10,917 nucleotides of DNA from DATKWV01 sp035529405 (GCA_035529405.1 DATKWV010000117.1:1-10917), one strand, 5' to 3'. Positions 1 through 7,053 are shown, counted from the stretch's first letter. Numbers and translations are program-made. Notes: generated by a model not told the origin, from the letters alone.

Positions 1-740
1 CGCTGGAGGACTTATGGGCATTCAACGAGGAGGTGCTGGCAAGGGCCATATTCCGCTCGAAGATACCGGTGGTAAGCGCGGTCGGCCATGAAATCGATAC
101 GACCATAGCCGACCTTGTAGCGGATGTGCGGGCATCGACGCCGACAAAGGCAGGGGTAGTGACTGTGCCGGATATGTACGAGGTGCTCGACAGGCTTGCG
201 GTTATGCAAAGGCGGCTGGCCGGCTGGGCAAAGACGGCTTTACGACTGGCAAAGCAGCACCTGGAAACGGTCCTGGCAAGCGAGGTGTTTCGCAAACCGT
301 TTTCGCTGGTAACAACCAGGCAGCAGCTTCTGGATGAGACCGAAATGCGGGTCAGTAACACTATAAGATACCAGCTTGCCGAGTTGGGGCAAAAGGTGCA
401 TCTGCTGGCCGAGCAGGTGCGAAGAATCGAGCCGCACAGACTGCTTCGGGAATGCCTTGTTACCGTGTATAATCTGCAGAACCGGGCACGTATGGCGGCC
501 CAGCAGGTAATCGGCGGCTGTCGGGTGACTGTCAGCACTGCTGCAGGGCGCTTGGCGGCATTGAATCCGAAATCCGTGCTGCAAAGGGGCTACAGCATTA
601 CAACCAATGCCGCAACCGGCAGGATTGTCAGGCTGTTGGAGGATGCGGCTGTGGCCGATACGTTAATTACCGAACTGGCTGACGAGAATTTGATTGAAAG
701 TAAGGTGACAAAAAAGCAAAATAAGGCAAAACGCAGTTAG
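1..740 (+). CDS. xseA: Exodeoxyribonuclease VII large subunit, 3' part (5' end outside window)
   Basis: This is the C-terminal part of the large, catalytic subunit of exonuclease VII, which degrades single-stranded DNA to oligonucleotides in the cytoplasm. The reading frame is open from the first bases (frame starting at position 3), reading LEDLWAFNEE and then SAVGHEIDTTIADLVADVRA and STPTKAG, the characteristic block of the XseA catalytic domain. The middle is a long charged helical stretch (about 130 residues), as expected for the coiled-coil region. It ends with the family's LNPKSVLQRGYSI motif and a short beta-rich tail finishing in a Lys-rich end. The GTG at position 33 is an internal codon, not a start. 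xseB follows after 9 nt, so the two subunits are very likely co-transcribed. The identification is firm; only the N-terminal OB-fold half is missing, because of the window edge. Confidence 0.96.
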   Translation, partial: LEDLWAFNEEVLARAIFRSKIPVVSAVGHEIDTTIADLVADVRASTPTKAGVVTVPDMYEVLDRLAVMQRRLAGWAKTALRLAKQHLETVLASEVFRKPFSLVTTRQQLLDETEMRVSNTIRYQLAELGQKVHLLAEQVRRIEPHRLLRECLVTVYNLQNRARMAAQQVIGGCRVTVSTAAGRLAALNPKSVLQRGYSITTNAATGRIVRLLEDAAVADTLITELADENLIESKVTKKQNKAKRS

Positions 741-749
741 GGTCTATTT

Positions 750-995
750 ATGGCTGGTAAAAACGAGAAAACCGACACAGGTAAAATGACCTTCGAGCAG
801 ACCATCACCGAGCTTACGGCCATAGTCGATAAAATCGAGCAGGGCCGGATACCACTGCAGGACAGCCTCCAGCAGTATGAACGGGCTATGGCTCTTATAA
901 AGCACTGCAGAACGATATTGCAGCAGGCTGAAAAACGCATCGAAAAGATTTCCGAGCCGGAAGACAGAAAACAGGCCGGACAGGACAAAGAATAA
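750..995 (+). CDS. xseB: Exodeoxyribonuclease VII small subunit
   Basis: This 81-residue protein is the small subunit of exonuclease VII. Several copies bind the coiled coil of XseA to form the active enzyme. The family pattern is clear: MTFEQTITELTAIVDKIEQG, then the short loop RIPLQDSLQQYERAM, then the second helix with ILQQAEKRIEKI, giving the expected two-helix hairpin. Length is normal for the family. The ATG at 750 lies 9 nt after the xseA stop. The Shine-Dalgarno is weak (AGGG within the xseA stop region), so translation may be coupled to xseA. The acidic/basic C-terminal tail after about residue 70 is not conserved in the family. The stop lies only 7 nt before a tandem repeat. Confidence 0.95.
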   Translation: MAGKNEKTDTGKMTFEQTITELTAIVDKIEQGRIPLQDSLQQYERAMALIKHCRTILQQAEKRIEKISEPEDRKQAGQDKE

Positions 996-1002
996 AAGAC
1001 AG

Positions 1003-1060
1003 ATTTCCGACTTCTGTCTTCTGTTTTCTGACTTCTGTCTTCAGATTTCTGACCTCTGAG
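1003..1060 (+). repeat. 21-nt tandem repeat, about 2.8 copies, pyrimidine-rich
   Basis: Three head-to-tail units of 21 nt: 1003-1023, 1024-1044 and a partial one at 1045-1060. All share the core TTTCYGACYTCTG, and the first two also share ACTTCTGTCTTC. On this strand the tract is almost pure pyrimidine plus G. On the minus strand the 21-nt period reads in frame as a 7-residue repeat of the RSQKTED / RGQKSED type, so gene callers easily predict a false protein here. The tract fills the space between the xseB stop and the tRNA gene and is not explained by either. It could be a dispersed minisatellite-like intergenic repeat of this genome. Confidence 0.75.
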
Positions 1061-1067
1061 ATGATGT

Positions 1068-1152
1068 GCGAGCGTGGCGGAACTGGCAGACGCGCAAGGT
1101 TTAGGTCCTTGTGTCCAATTCGGACGTGGAGGTTCGAGTCCTCTCGCTCGCA
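1068..1152 (+). tRNA. tRNA-Leu (anticodon UAG)
   Basis: This is an 85-nt class II tRNA. The acceptor strands GCGAGCG (1068-1074) and CGCTCGC (1145-1151) pair perfectly, with discriminator A at 1152 as leucine tRNAs require. The anticodon arm is CAAGG-TTTAGGT-CCTTG, giving anticodon TAG, which reads CUN leucine codons. A long variable arm (around GTCCAATTCGGAC) and a T-arm with GGTTCGAGTCC follow. The 3' CCA is not encoded and must be added by nucleotidyltransferase. A run of eight T starts 2 nt downstream (1154-1161) and may help end transcription, but there is no separate hairpin before it. Confidence 0.97.
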
Positions 1153-1207
1153 GTTTTTTTTGCTCGTTCACGACAAAGACAATAACCCTTTTTACTGCGG
1201 ATTTGTT

Positions 1208-1235
1208 TTGATTGCGGCCTGCGCTGCAGTATAAT
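1208..1235 (+). promoter_or_regulatory. Candidate sigma70-type promoter of the envelope gene cluster
   Basis: A perfect -10 box TATAAT (1230-1235) is preceded by TTGATT (1208-1213), 4 of 6 matches to the -35 consensus, with a 16-nt spacer. Transcription would start near 1242, about 48 nt upstream of the ATG at 1290. It is the only good promoter I see between the tRNA gene and the COG3014-type gene. It is a consensus match only, and housekeeping sigma preferences in this organism are unknown. Confidence 0.5.
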
Positions 1236-1289
1236 GCCCAATGAGTACCTTAATTGTACGCAGCTAAAGGGGGCTGGGAGACTAAAATT

Positions 1290-2681
1290 ATGAATGGAGT
1301 CACGTTTGTCCGTCCTCTTTTACTGGCGATTTGCTCGCTGCTTAGTCTGCCTTTCTTTGCCGGCTGTAACGTACCCAAAGAGCACTTAACAGCTTTTAAC
1401 AAGCATTTTATAAACCTCGACTACGAGAATTCCGCCCTTTATGCACAGAAAAAAATCGGCAGGCAGAAAAACCCGAAAGGCGAGGACCTGCTTTGGGCCC
1501 TGCAGCTTGCCGGCGTTGAAAGAATCCGCGCCGACTACGGCAAAAGCACCGAGTATTTCGATAAAGCTGAGCAGATGCTGAAATTCTATGACGAAAAATC
1601 CGAAATCGGCGATGCCGTCGGTGCCACACTGGCCAGTGACAACGTGACCCCTTACAAAGGCCAGGAGTACGACGGCATAATGGTCAACACGTACAAGGCC
1701 CTGAACTTTATGGCTGAAGGCAGGATGGATTTGGCGAGGGTGGAGTTCAACCGCGCACTTGACAGGCAAAGACGCGCAAAGGAAAAGTTCAGTAAGGAGA
1801 TAAACAAACTCAAAACCGAAATGGAACAAAAGAAGCAAAATGACTTTACAAAACAGAACGTTGAAAACCCCAAAACGCTTGAGCTGTTAAACCAGAAGTA
1901 TCCGAACCTGTATAATTTTCAGGCTTATCCGGATTTTGTTAATCCGTTCACCACGTACTTAGCGGGCATATATTTTAATCTGGCAGGCGACCACGACAAG
2001 GCGGTCTATCTGCTGAAGGAATCGTGCGGTATGGTTTCCGACAATGCCTATATAGCCGAGGACCTCAATATCACAGAGCAGATACTTGACGGAAAAGGCA
2101 AGCTTGAAAATACGGTATGGCTGATTTTTGAGAACGGCCTGGGACCAATAAAGAAGGAGTTCAGGCTAGACATCCCCTTATTCATTGCGACAAACAAAAT
2201 CAAATATATGGGAATCGCCCTGCCAAGACTGGACTTCAGAGAAAAAGCCTATCCGTATCTGCTGGCCGAGGTTGACGGCAGGAACTTTAAGACCTCCCCC
2301 GTCGCAGACATGGACAGGGTCGTACAAACAGAGTTCAGCAAGGAGTATAACGGTATTCTGACCAGGGCCATCGTATCGGCCACAGCAAAGGCCATCGCGC
2401 AGTACGTCCTTCAGGAACAGGGTTCCAACGCGGCCTCGCTTGTATCTTTGGCCGTGGCGGTATATAGTTTTGCATCCACCGCCGCCGATGTAAGAATCTG
2501 GACGACACTGCCTAAGGATTTTCAGGTTGCAAGGTTTAACAAGCCCAAGAACGGTGTGCTGAAAATCACAGCAGGCGACTCTGTCCTGAACGTTAATATA
2601 CCCCATTGCAATAACGCAATAGTATATGTTAGAATAATAGCCAATCAGGCGCCTGCGGTATGTGAGGTTATGGCTTTTTAA
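1290..2681 (+). CDS. COG3014-type outer-membrane lipoprotein with TPR-like N-terminal region
   Basis: This 463-residue protein has a lipoprotein signal peptide (about residues 1-25) and lipobox FFAGC, with the modified cysteine at 26. Residues about 30-260 are helical and TPR-like, with a basic coiled stretch around RRAKEKFSKEINK. Residues about 280-460 carry conserved blocks typical of the uncharacterised COG3014 family: VWLIFENGLGPIKKEF, MGIALPRLDFRE, ADMDRVVQTEFSKEYNGILT, and ADVRIWTTLPKDFQVARF. The family is often found next to YcfL and LpoB genes, as here, but its biochemical role is not known to me. I chose ATG 1290, not the in-frame TTG 1254, because GGGAG at 1276-1280 lies 9 nt upstream and this start places the signal peptide at the N-terminus. 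It is the first gene of the cluster; the next starts 29 nt after its stop. An envelope assembly or scaffolding role is inference. Confidence 0.85.
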   Translation: MNGVTFVRPLLLAICSLLSLPFFAGCNVPKEHLTAFNKHFINLDYENSALYAQKKIGRQKNPKGEDLLWALQLAGVERIRADYGKSTEYFDKAEQMLKFYDEKSEIGDAVGATLASDNVTPYKGQEYDGIMVNTYKALNFMAEGRMDLARVEFNRALDRQRRAKEKFSKEINKLKTEMEQKKQNDFTKQNVENPKTLELLNQKYPNLYNFQAYPDFVNPFTTYLAGIYFNLAGDHDKAVYLLKESCGMVSDNAYIAEDLNITEQILDGKGKLENTVWLIFENGLGPIKKEFRLDIPLFIATNKIKYMGIALPRLDFREKAYPYLLAEVDGRNFKTSPVADMDRVVQTEFSKEYNGILTRAIVSATAKAIAQYVLQEQGSNAASLVSLAVAVYSFASTAADVRIWTTLPKDFQVARFNKPKNGVLKITAGDSVLNVNIPHCNNAIVYVRIIANQAPAVCEVMAF

Positions 2682-2710
2682 ATAAGAATTCTTTTTTGCG
2701 GAGCAATAAT

Positions 2711-3148
2711 ATGAAAACTGCGACCAATATACTGCTTTTTGTGTGCGCTGCGGCGCTTACGGGCTGTTTCGAGCGGGCAGGCGACCCGAGAATTCACGTC
2801 AGGGAAGAGGTACGAAGCGACAATCTTGTCGATAACATCGTAACCCGCCCTGTGGCCCACGCCTTCAGCGCGTTAATCGGCGAAGGCATTGAAATTACCC
2901 AGGCCGTTACCCGAAGAAACGATGCTGGATTTCTCGAGCTTCATATCAACGGATACAACCGCTCATACCAGACAAAGCGATTCAGATACAGGGTCGAGTG
3001 GCTCGATGAAAACGGCTTCCTGCTCGAAAGCAAGACAAGTGTCTGGCTGCCGGCCTCGGCAATGGGCAAGTCACCGTTCAGCCTTAAAGCTGTTGCGCCC
3101 AGACCACAAGCCGTCAATTTCAGAATGGATACGAGAAAGTGGGAGTAA
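2711..3148 (+). CDS. YcfL-like lipoprotein (DUF1425)
   Basis: A 145-residue lipoprotein. The signal peptide ends in ALTGC with the modified cysteine at 19. The C-terminal half matches the YcfL pattern: an internal Asn-containing strand (GYNRSYQTKRFRYRVEWLDE), NGFLLES, a Trp-Leu-Pro segment, and the family's typical ending KAVAPRPQAVNFRMDTRK, suggesting an immunoglobulin-like beta-sandwich. E. coli YcfL is somewhat shorter and its gene lies directly upstream of lpoB, the same order as here. Its function is not established. GGAG at 2700-2703, 7 nt before the ATG, selects this start over an in-frame TTG at 2696. Only 3 nt separate its stop from the next start, so the two genes are probably translationally coupled. 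Confidence 0.85.
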   Translation: MKTATNILLFVCAAALTGCFERAGDPRIHVREEVRSDNLVDNIVTRPVAHAFSALIGEGIEITQAVTRRNDAGFLELHINGYNRSYQTKRFRYRVEWLDENGFLLESKTSVWLPASAMGKSPFSLKAVAPRPQAVNFRMDTRKWE

Positions 3149-3151
3149 ATT

Positions 3152-3769
3152 ATGAAAGCAAAAATGCTGAGTATTATTTTGGCTGGGTGTTTATTTGCCG
3201 GATGCGCCCAGGAAACCGTAAACATCGACGTTGTACACGACGACGCCAAGGCTGTCCTGGCCCTTGATTACCGGGATTTCGACCAGGCGGCCAGCCAGAT
3301 GGTTCAGTCGGTGCTAAGCTCGGGCGCTCTTAAAAAACCCGGCGGCGGCAGGTATGTTGTCGCCACCGGCCGAATTGTCAATGACACAATGCAGAGAATC
3401 GACACCGACCAGCTAATGGCCAAGGTCGAAGAGGAACTGCTCAACAGCGGCCAGGTCGTAATGACCTCAGCCGTCGGCGGCTCTGGTGCACCGGACAAAA
3501 TGGTTTACCAGATGAGAAAAGACATCAGGGATTCGGACGTCGGGGATGAGTTCAGGAAAGACACCCTGCCGGCAAAAGAGCAGCTCATAGCGCCTGAACT
3601 GAGCATCTCCGGCAAAATCTTCCAGAGAAACATCCGCTACAGCAAAGACCTCCAGCAGGTAGAGTATTATTTCCAGCTTAAGCTCACCGACCTGACAACC
3701 GGCCTGCGATTCTGGCAGAAAGAAACGATTATCGGCAAACGAGGAAGTAATAAGTCCGTAGCGTGGTAA
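3152..3769 (+). CDS. LpoB-like lipoprotein, putative penicillin-binding protein activator
   Basis: A 205-residue lipoprotein with signal peptide and lipobox LFAGC (modified Cys18). The folded part begins soon after with LDYRDFDQAASQMVQSVLSS, followed by a strand YVVATGRIVNDTMQRIDTDQ, the helix LMAKVEEELLNSGQVVMTSA, and near the end ELSISGKIFQRNI and LKLTDLTTGLRFWQKETIIGK. That is the order seen in the LpoB/DUF3897 family, whose fold resembles the TolB N-terminal domain. E. coli LpoB reaches from the outer membrane to activate the synthase PBP1b. Its long disordered linker is missing here: only about 20 residues separate Cys18 from the folded domain. The ribosome binding site GGGAG (3141-3145) lies inside the end of the YcfL gene. 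The family call is good; activity on a PBP is inference. Confidence 0.85.
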   Translation: MKAKMLSIILAGCLFAGCAQETVNIDVVHDDAKAVLALDYRDFDQAASQMVQSVLSSGALKKPGGGRYVVATGRIVNDTMQRIDTDQLMAKVEEELLNSGQVVMTSAVGGSGAPDKMVYQMRKDIRDSDVGDEFRKDTLPAKEQLIAPELSISGKIFQRNIRYSKDLQQVEYYFQLKLTDLTTGLRFWQKETIIGKRGSNKSVAW

Positions 3770-3806
3770 CTCGAACTGACCATCACCATCGGTTGAGTTT
3801 GAGAAT

Positions 3807-3850
3807 GCAAAAAGCAAAACGCAAAACTGTGGAATCCGCCTTCGGCGGAT
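3807..3850 (+). repeat. Intergenic 7-nt tandem repeat followed by a 7-bp hairpin
   Basis: Three consecutive 7-nt units of the form GCAAAAM (3807-3813, 3814-3820, 3821-3827) are followed by the perfect inverted repeat ATCCGCC-TTC-GGCGGAT (3834-3850). No T-run follows immediately, only ATTTTATTT after a 5-nt gap, so it is not a classic intrinsic terminator, though it could weaken read-through or stabilise an mRNA end. It occupies the only large gap (138 nt) inside the cluster, between the LpoB-like and FlgT/CsgG-like genes. The combination looks like a dispersed intergenic repeat of this genome. Confidence 0.5.
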
Positions 3851-3907
3851 GGCTGATTTTATTTGATGTTGCTTTGATTTTTTAAAAGACAATAAGCGGG
3901 GTGCAAA

Positions 3908-5215
3908 ATGAAAAGAATTTGCATGTGTTTCATTATTACGGCGCTGCTTTACGATTCAGGATTCTGCGCCACCAAAACAATCGTCCGCACTGTCAAAGGT
4001 CAGGGCGTTACCAGAGATGAAGCTATCAAGAAAGCTCTGGCCCAGGCTGTAGCCCAGGCCAGAGGCGTCAAAATCAGCTCCGACGATTACGAATTCGGTT
4101 ATCGCTCTGCTTCAGCGGACATCGAAAGAAAAGATACCGGAAAAGCAGTTGAGTTTGACGCCGTATCCGTTCAGACGGGCGGCTCCGTCCTGAGAACCGA
4201 TATTGAGGGGCTGGTCAAGACCTACGAGGTTCTGGACGAGAAAAAAATCGACGATACCACTTATGAAGTCACCCTTAAAGTCTGGGTATATGACTACGAA
4301 GCCCCCGACCAGACGACCAGATTCAAACTGGCCATAATGCCCATAAATACGCTCTCGGAGCAGTATCGCTTCGGCCCTTACGTTGCCCAGGCAGCCGACG
4401 TATCGCGTAAACTCGCCCAGCAGCTAAGTGTGCGCCTTACTGAAACAAATAAATTTGCCGTTTTAGACAGGGAATACATCCTCGATTTTGCGCGCAACAG
4501 GAACATCCTGCTGTCCGACGACTCTTCGCTTGAAGAAAAGGCCAAACTCGGCAAAGTGCTCGGCGCCGATTATATGATTGTGGGGACCATCTCCGATGCA
4601 CGAATGCGGATAAAAGAGAAAACATCAGAAATTATTGGTGTTCCGATAAGAGAATATGAAGCTGATTTTGTTTTTGACTACCGGCTGATAGTCGGCCCCA
4701 CGAGACAGGTCAGATTGGCTGATACTGTCAGTATCCGCCTTGAAACCGATGAGGTCAAAAAACTTGTAAAAGACTGGGAGCCCGAGGACCTGGACTACAG
4801 GGAGATGTTCGACAACCTGACCGCCAGGGTCGCCAACCGCGTGGTGGGAACAATTATTGACATGCTGTTTCCGATACGCATTGCGCGTATAGATAAAAAC
4901 GGGCAGATTATTATCAACCAGGGCGGCAGAAGAATTACCACAGGGACATTGCTGCAAGTCTTCACCGAAGGCGACGAGCTGGTCGATTTTGATACTAAAG
5001 AGTCCCTCGGCCAGACAGAGGCCTTGATTGCAACCATAAGAATCGACAAAGTGCTGCCGAATATCTCTTATGCAAAGCTTGTCGAGGGCGATTTGCCGAA
5101 GATTTCCGAGGGCCTGGTCTGCCGGCATAAAAAAATTGCACCCCAAGCCCTGGAAGGGGCGAAAAGCAATATAGAAAGCACCCCCACAGGCGGAATAAGA
5201 CTGCCTTTCGACTAA
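3908..5215 (+). CDS. Secreted FlgT/CsgG-like three-domain envelope protein
   Basis: This 435-residue protein has a Sec signal peptide (about 1-21, likely cut after GFCA). It has no proper lipobox, because Phe precedes Cys20. Residues about 24-135 carry the alternating pattern VKGQGVTRDEAIKKALAQAV and end in strands TYEVTLKVWVYDYE, as in the N-terminal domain of FlgT and related LPP20 proteins. Residues about 143-300 resemble the CsgG/TolB-N-like middle domain: FKLAIMPI, a helix with SRKLAQQLSVRLTETNKFAV, LDREYI, and KLGKVLGADYMIVGTI. Residues about 330-420 form a small beta domain with GTLLQVFTEGDELVDFDTKE, like the FlgT C-terminal domain. FlgT forms the H ring of Vibrio flagellar motors and CsgG is a curli exporter. 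No flagellar or curli genes lie nearby, so function is open. The start is supported by GGGG at 3898-3901. Confidence 0.75.
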   Translation: MKRICMCFIITALLYDSGFCATKTIVRTVKGQGVTRDEAIKKALAQAVAQARGVKISSDDYEFGYRSASADIERKDTGKAVEFDAVSVQTGGSVLRTDIEGLVKTYEVLDEKKIDDTTYEVTLKVWVYDYEAPDQTTRFKLAIMPINTLSEQYRFGPYVAQAADVSRKLAQQLSVRLTETNKFAVLDREYILDFARNRNILLSDDSSLEEKAKLGKVLGADYMIVGTISDARMRIKEKTSEIIGVPIREYEADFVFDYRLIVGPTRQVRLADTVSIRLETDEVKKLVKDWEPEDLDYREMFDNLTARVANRVVGTIIDMLFPIRIARIDKNGQIIINQGGRRITTGTLLQVFTEGDELVDFDTKESLGQTEALIATIRIDKVLPNISYAKLVEGDLPKISEGLVCRHKKIAPQALEGAKSNIESTPTGGIRLPFD

Positions 5216-5257
5216 AACATCTGTTTTTTGAGGTTAATATCTTCTGTCGGAGCAAGC

Positions 5258-7006
5258 ATGAAAATGACTGCCGGTATATTACTTTTTGTTGCTGCGGCGG
5301 TGATTACAGGCTGTTACCCGCAGCAGCAATCCGGGACTTGCTTAAGGAAAGGTATCGAAATAAAAGTTGCCGACTTCGGAGCAGTTCCCAACGACGGTAA
5401 AAATGATACGCCTGCAATTATTGCTGCAATACAGGCCTGCAGAGACAGAAAAAACACCAGACTGGTTTTTGCGCCGGGCACATACGATATCAAGGCGGGA
5501 CCACCGGCTCAAACAAGGCGGTTGCAGCCAAGTTTCGATATAAAGAACATCAATAATATGACAATCGAAGGCAGCGGCGCAGAACTTATCGGCCATGATT
5601 ATGCGACCATGTTCAGTTTTACAGGCTGCAGCAACATAACCATCAATAACCTGACGGTTGACTGGGACCCCGTACCCTATACGCCCGGCAGGGTCGTAGA
5701 GGCTGCCGAGGACCATGTGGACATCGAGGTAGTTGCGCCTTTTACCGCCCAGGCGGGATTGCGAACAGGGTCGTTGTCCGGCTACGACCCCGAGACACGC
5801 CGGATGGCAAGAAGATATACATACCATTACCAGATGAACTATGACAAGACCTCCGAGGTGATTCGGCCAGGCGTAATGCGCCTGTTCAGAAGCATGCAGG
5901 GCAGACACCCCGACAAATTACCGCCTGTGGGCAAGCATATAATTGTCAGGCACCAGGTTTACGGCTCCCAGGTTTTTCAATTTTCAAAATGCGCCGGTAT
6001 TCGTATAGAAAACGTAAATATCTACTCGAATCCCGGTATGGGAATAACAGGTACCGTCTGCCGTGACATTTCCTTAAGGCATGTAAGGATAATGATAAGA
6101 CCCGGTTCAGGCCGGTGGATGTCAACCAACGCCGATGCAACGCATTTCACAGGCTGCCGCGGCACCATTGTGATGGAAAACTGCCTGTTCGAGGGTATGG
6201 GAGACGATGCAACAAATGTCAATGCCGGCCATTATATGGTTGTTGACCAGTGCCGGGATAACAGCAAGTTAAGTATTCGCTGCGCTAAACGGGGCGGATT
6301 TTCACCCGAACCGCAGGTCGGCGACCGTTTGGAATTAAGCGGTGCGGACCTTGTGCCTTATGTCACCGTAACGGTAAAATCGGTAACGTATGATGAAAAA
6401 GAAAAAACGTTCATCGTAGAGTTTTCCGATAAGCTGCCCGAAAGAACGGCTAAAGGCGATATTGTCGGCAATCCCAGTGCCTGCCCTGCCGTGCGCATCC
6501 GAGGCTGTACGATATTGCGGACCCTCGGACGCGGCTTTATCCTCAAAACACGCGACGTTATCATCGAGAACTGCACTTTAGAGGATGTTTCCTCGGCGGG
6601 GATAGCTATGAATACGGATGTAAACAACTGGTGGGAATCCATCGGCTCACGTGACATAATCATCCGCAACAACCGGTTCATAAACTGCAGGTTCGAACCG
6701 GCCTATGTCAGCGGAGTAATTGAAAGTCTTGCCAGCGGCAAAGCGCCGGGTGTGCATCAAAGAATTACCATTGAAAATAACATCATACAGGGCAGCAGCG
6801 GAAACGCCGTCAAAATCGGTTCCGCTGACGGAGCGGTTATTGCCGGCAACATCATCGACGGTGCGCAGGATGATGCAATTTATGTGCATAACAGCCGTAA
6901 TATCCGCGTAAGCGGCAACAAGGTTACCAACAGCAAGGCAGGATTGGTCACCGGGGACGGCTGTGACACGGCTACTATTGTACTGGAAAATAACGTGGGG
7001 TTATAA
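5258..7006 (+). CDS. Lipoprotein right-handed beta-helix, GH110-like (alpha-1,3-galactosidase family) glycoside hydrolase
   Basis: A 582-residue lipoprotein with lipobox VITGC (modified Cys19). It begins with a pectate-lyase-superfamily segment, VADFGAVPNDGKNDTPAIIA, and FAPGTYDI, then alternates beta-helix rungs (NMTIEGSG, NITINNLTVDWDP, GIRIENVNIYSNPGMGI, VRIRGCTILR, VIIENCTLEDVSSAGI, DIIIRNNRFINC) with two inserted beta-barrel-like stretches. The blocks NADATHFTGCRG, LFEGMGDDATNVNAGHYMVV and NNWWESIGSRDI resemble GH110 enzymes, which remove terminal alpha-1,3-linked galactose by inversion. Candidate catalytic residues are Asp293, Asp316 and Asp317. The residue after NV is Asn, where I recall His in characterised members. 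ATG 5258 was chosen over 5264 because GGAG (5249-5252) lies 5 nt upstream. The preceding gene ends 42 nt earlier, so co-transcription is likely. Another beta-helix hydrolase family remains possible. Confidence 0.7.
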   Translation: MKMTAGILLFVAAAVITGCYPQQQSGTCLRKGIEIKVADFGAVPNDGKNDTPAIIAAIQACRDRKNTRLVFAPGTYDIKAGPPAQTRRLQPSFDIKNINNMTIEGSGAELIGHDYATMFSFTGCSNITINNLTVDWDPVPYTPGRVVEAAEDHVDIEVVAPFTAQAGLRTGSLSGYDPETRRMARRYTYHYQMNYDKTSEVIRPGVMRLFRSMQGRHPDKLPPVGKHIIVRHQVYGSQVFQFSKCAGIRIENVNIYSNPGMGITGTVCRDISLRHVRIMIRPGSGRWMSTNADATHFTGCRGTIVMENCLFEGMGDDATNVNAGHYMVVDQCRDNSKLSIRCAKRGGFSPEPQVGDRLELSGADLVPYVTVTVKSVTYDEKEKTFIVEFSDKLPERTAKGDIVGNPSACPAVRIRGCTILRTLGRGFILKTRDVIIENCTLEDVSSAGIAMNTDVNNWWESIGSRDIIIRNNRFINCRFEPAYVSGVIESLASGKAPGVHQRITIENNIIQGSSGNAVKIGSADGAVIAGNIIDGAQDDAIYVHNSRNIRVSGNKVTNSKAGLVTGDGCDTATIVLENNVGL

Positions 7007-7053
7007 GGTCTCCGACCGATTAACGCAGAATTATCACCACCGGTAAAACAGCG

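Noticed and set aside
1145..1161. Intrinsic terminator directly after tRNA-Leu
   Set aside because: There is a run of eight T, but the only stem before it is the tRNA's own acceptor and T-arm. No independent hairpin is present, so I note the T-run only.
737..1171. Minus-strand open frame of 144 residues across xseB, the repeat and the tRNA gene
   Set aside because: It overlaps xseB and the tRNA, and its middle is just the translated 21-nt repeat (RSQKTED type). There is no ribosome binding site support.
3467..3892. Minus-strand open frame of 141 residues over the end of the LpoB-like gene and the repeat
   Set aside because: It is antisense to a clear gene and its first part is translated intergenic repeat. 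No family features or ribosome binding site.
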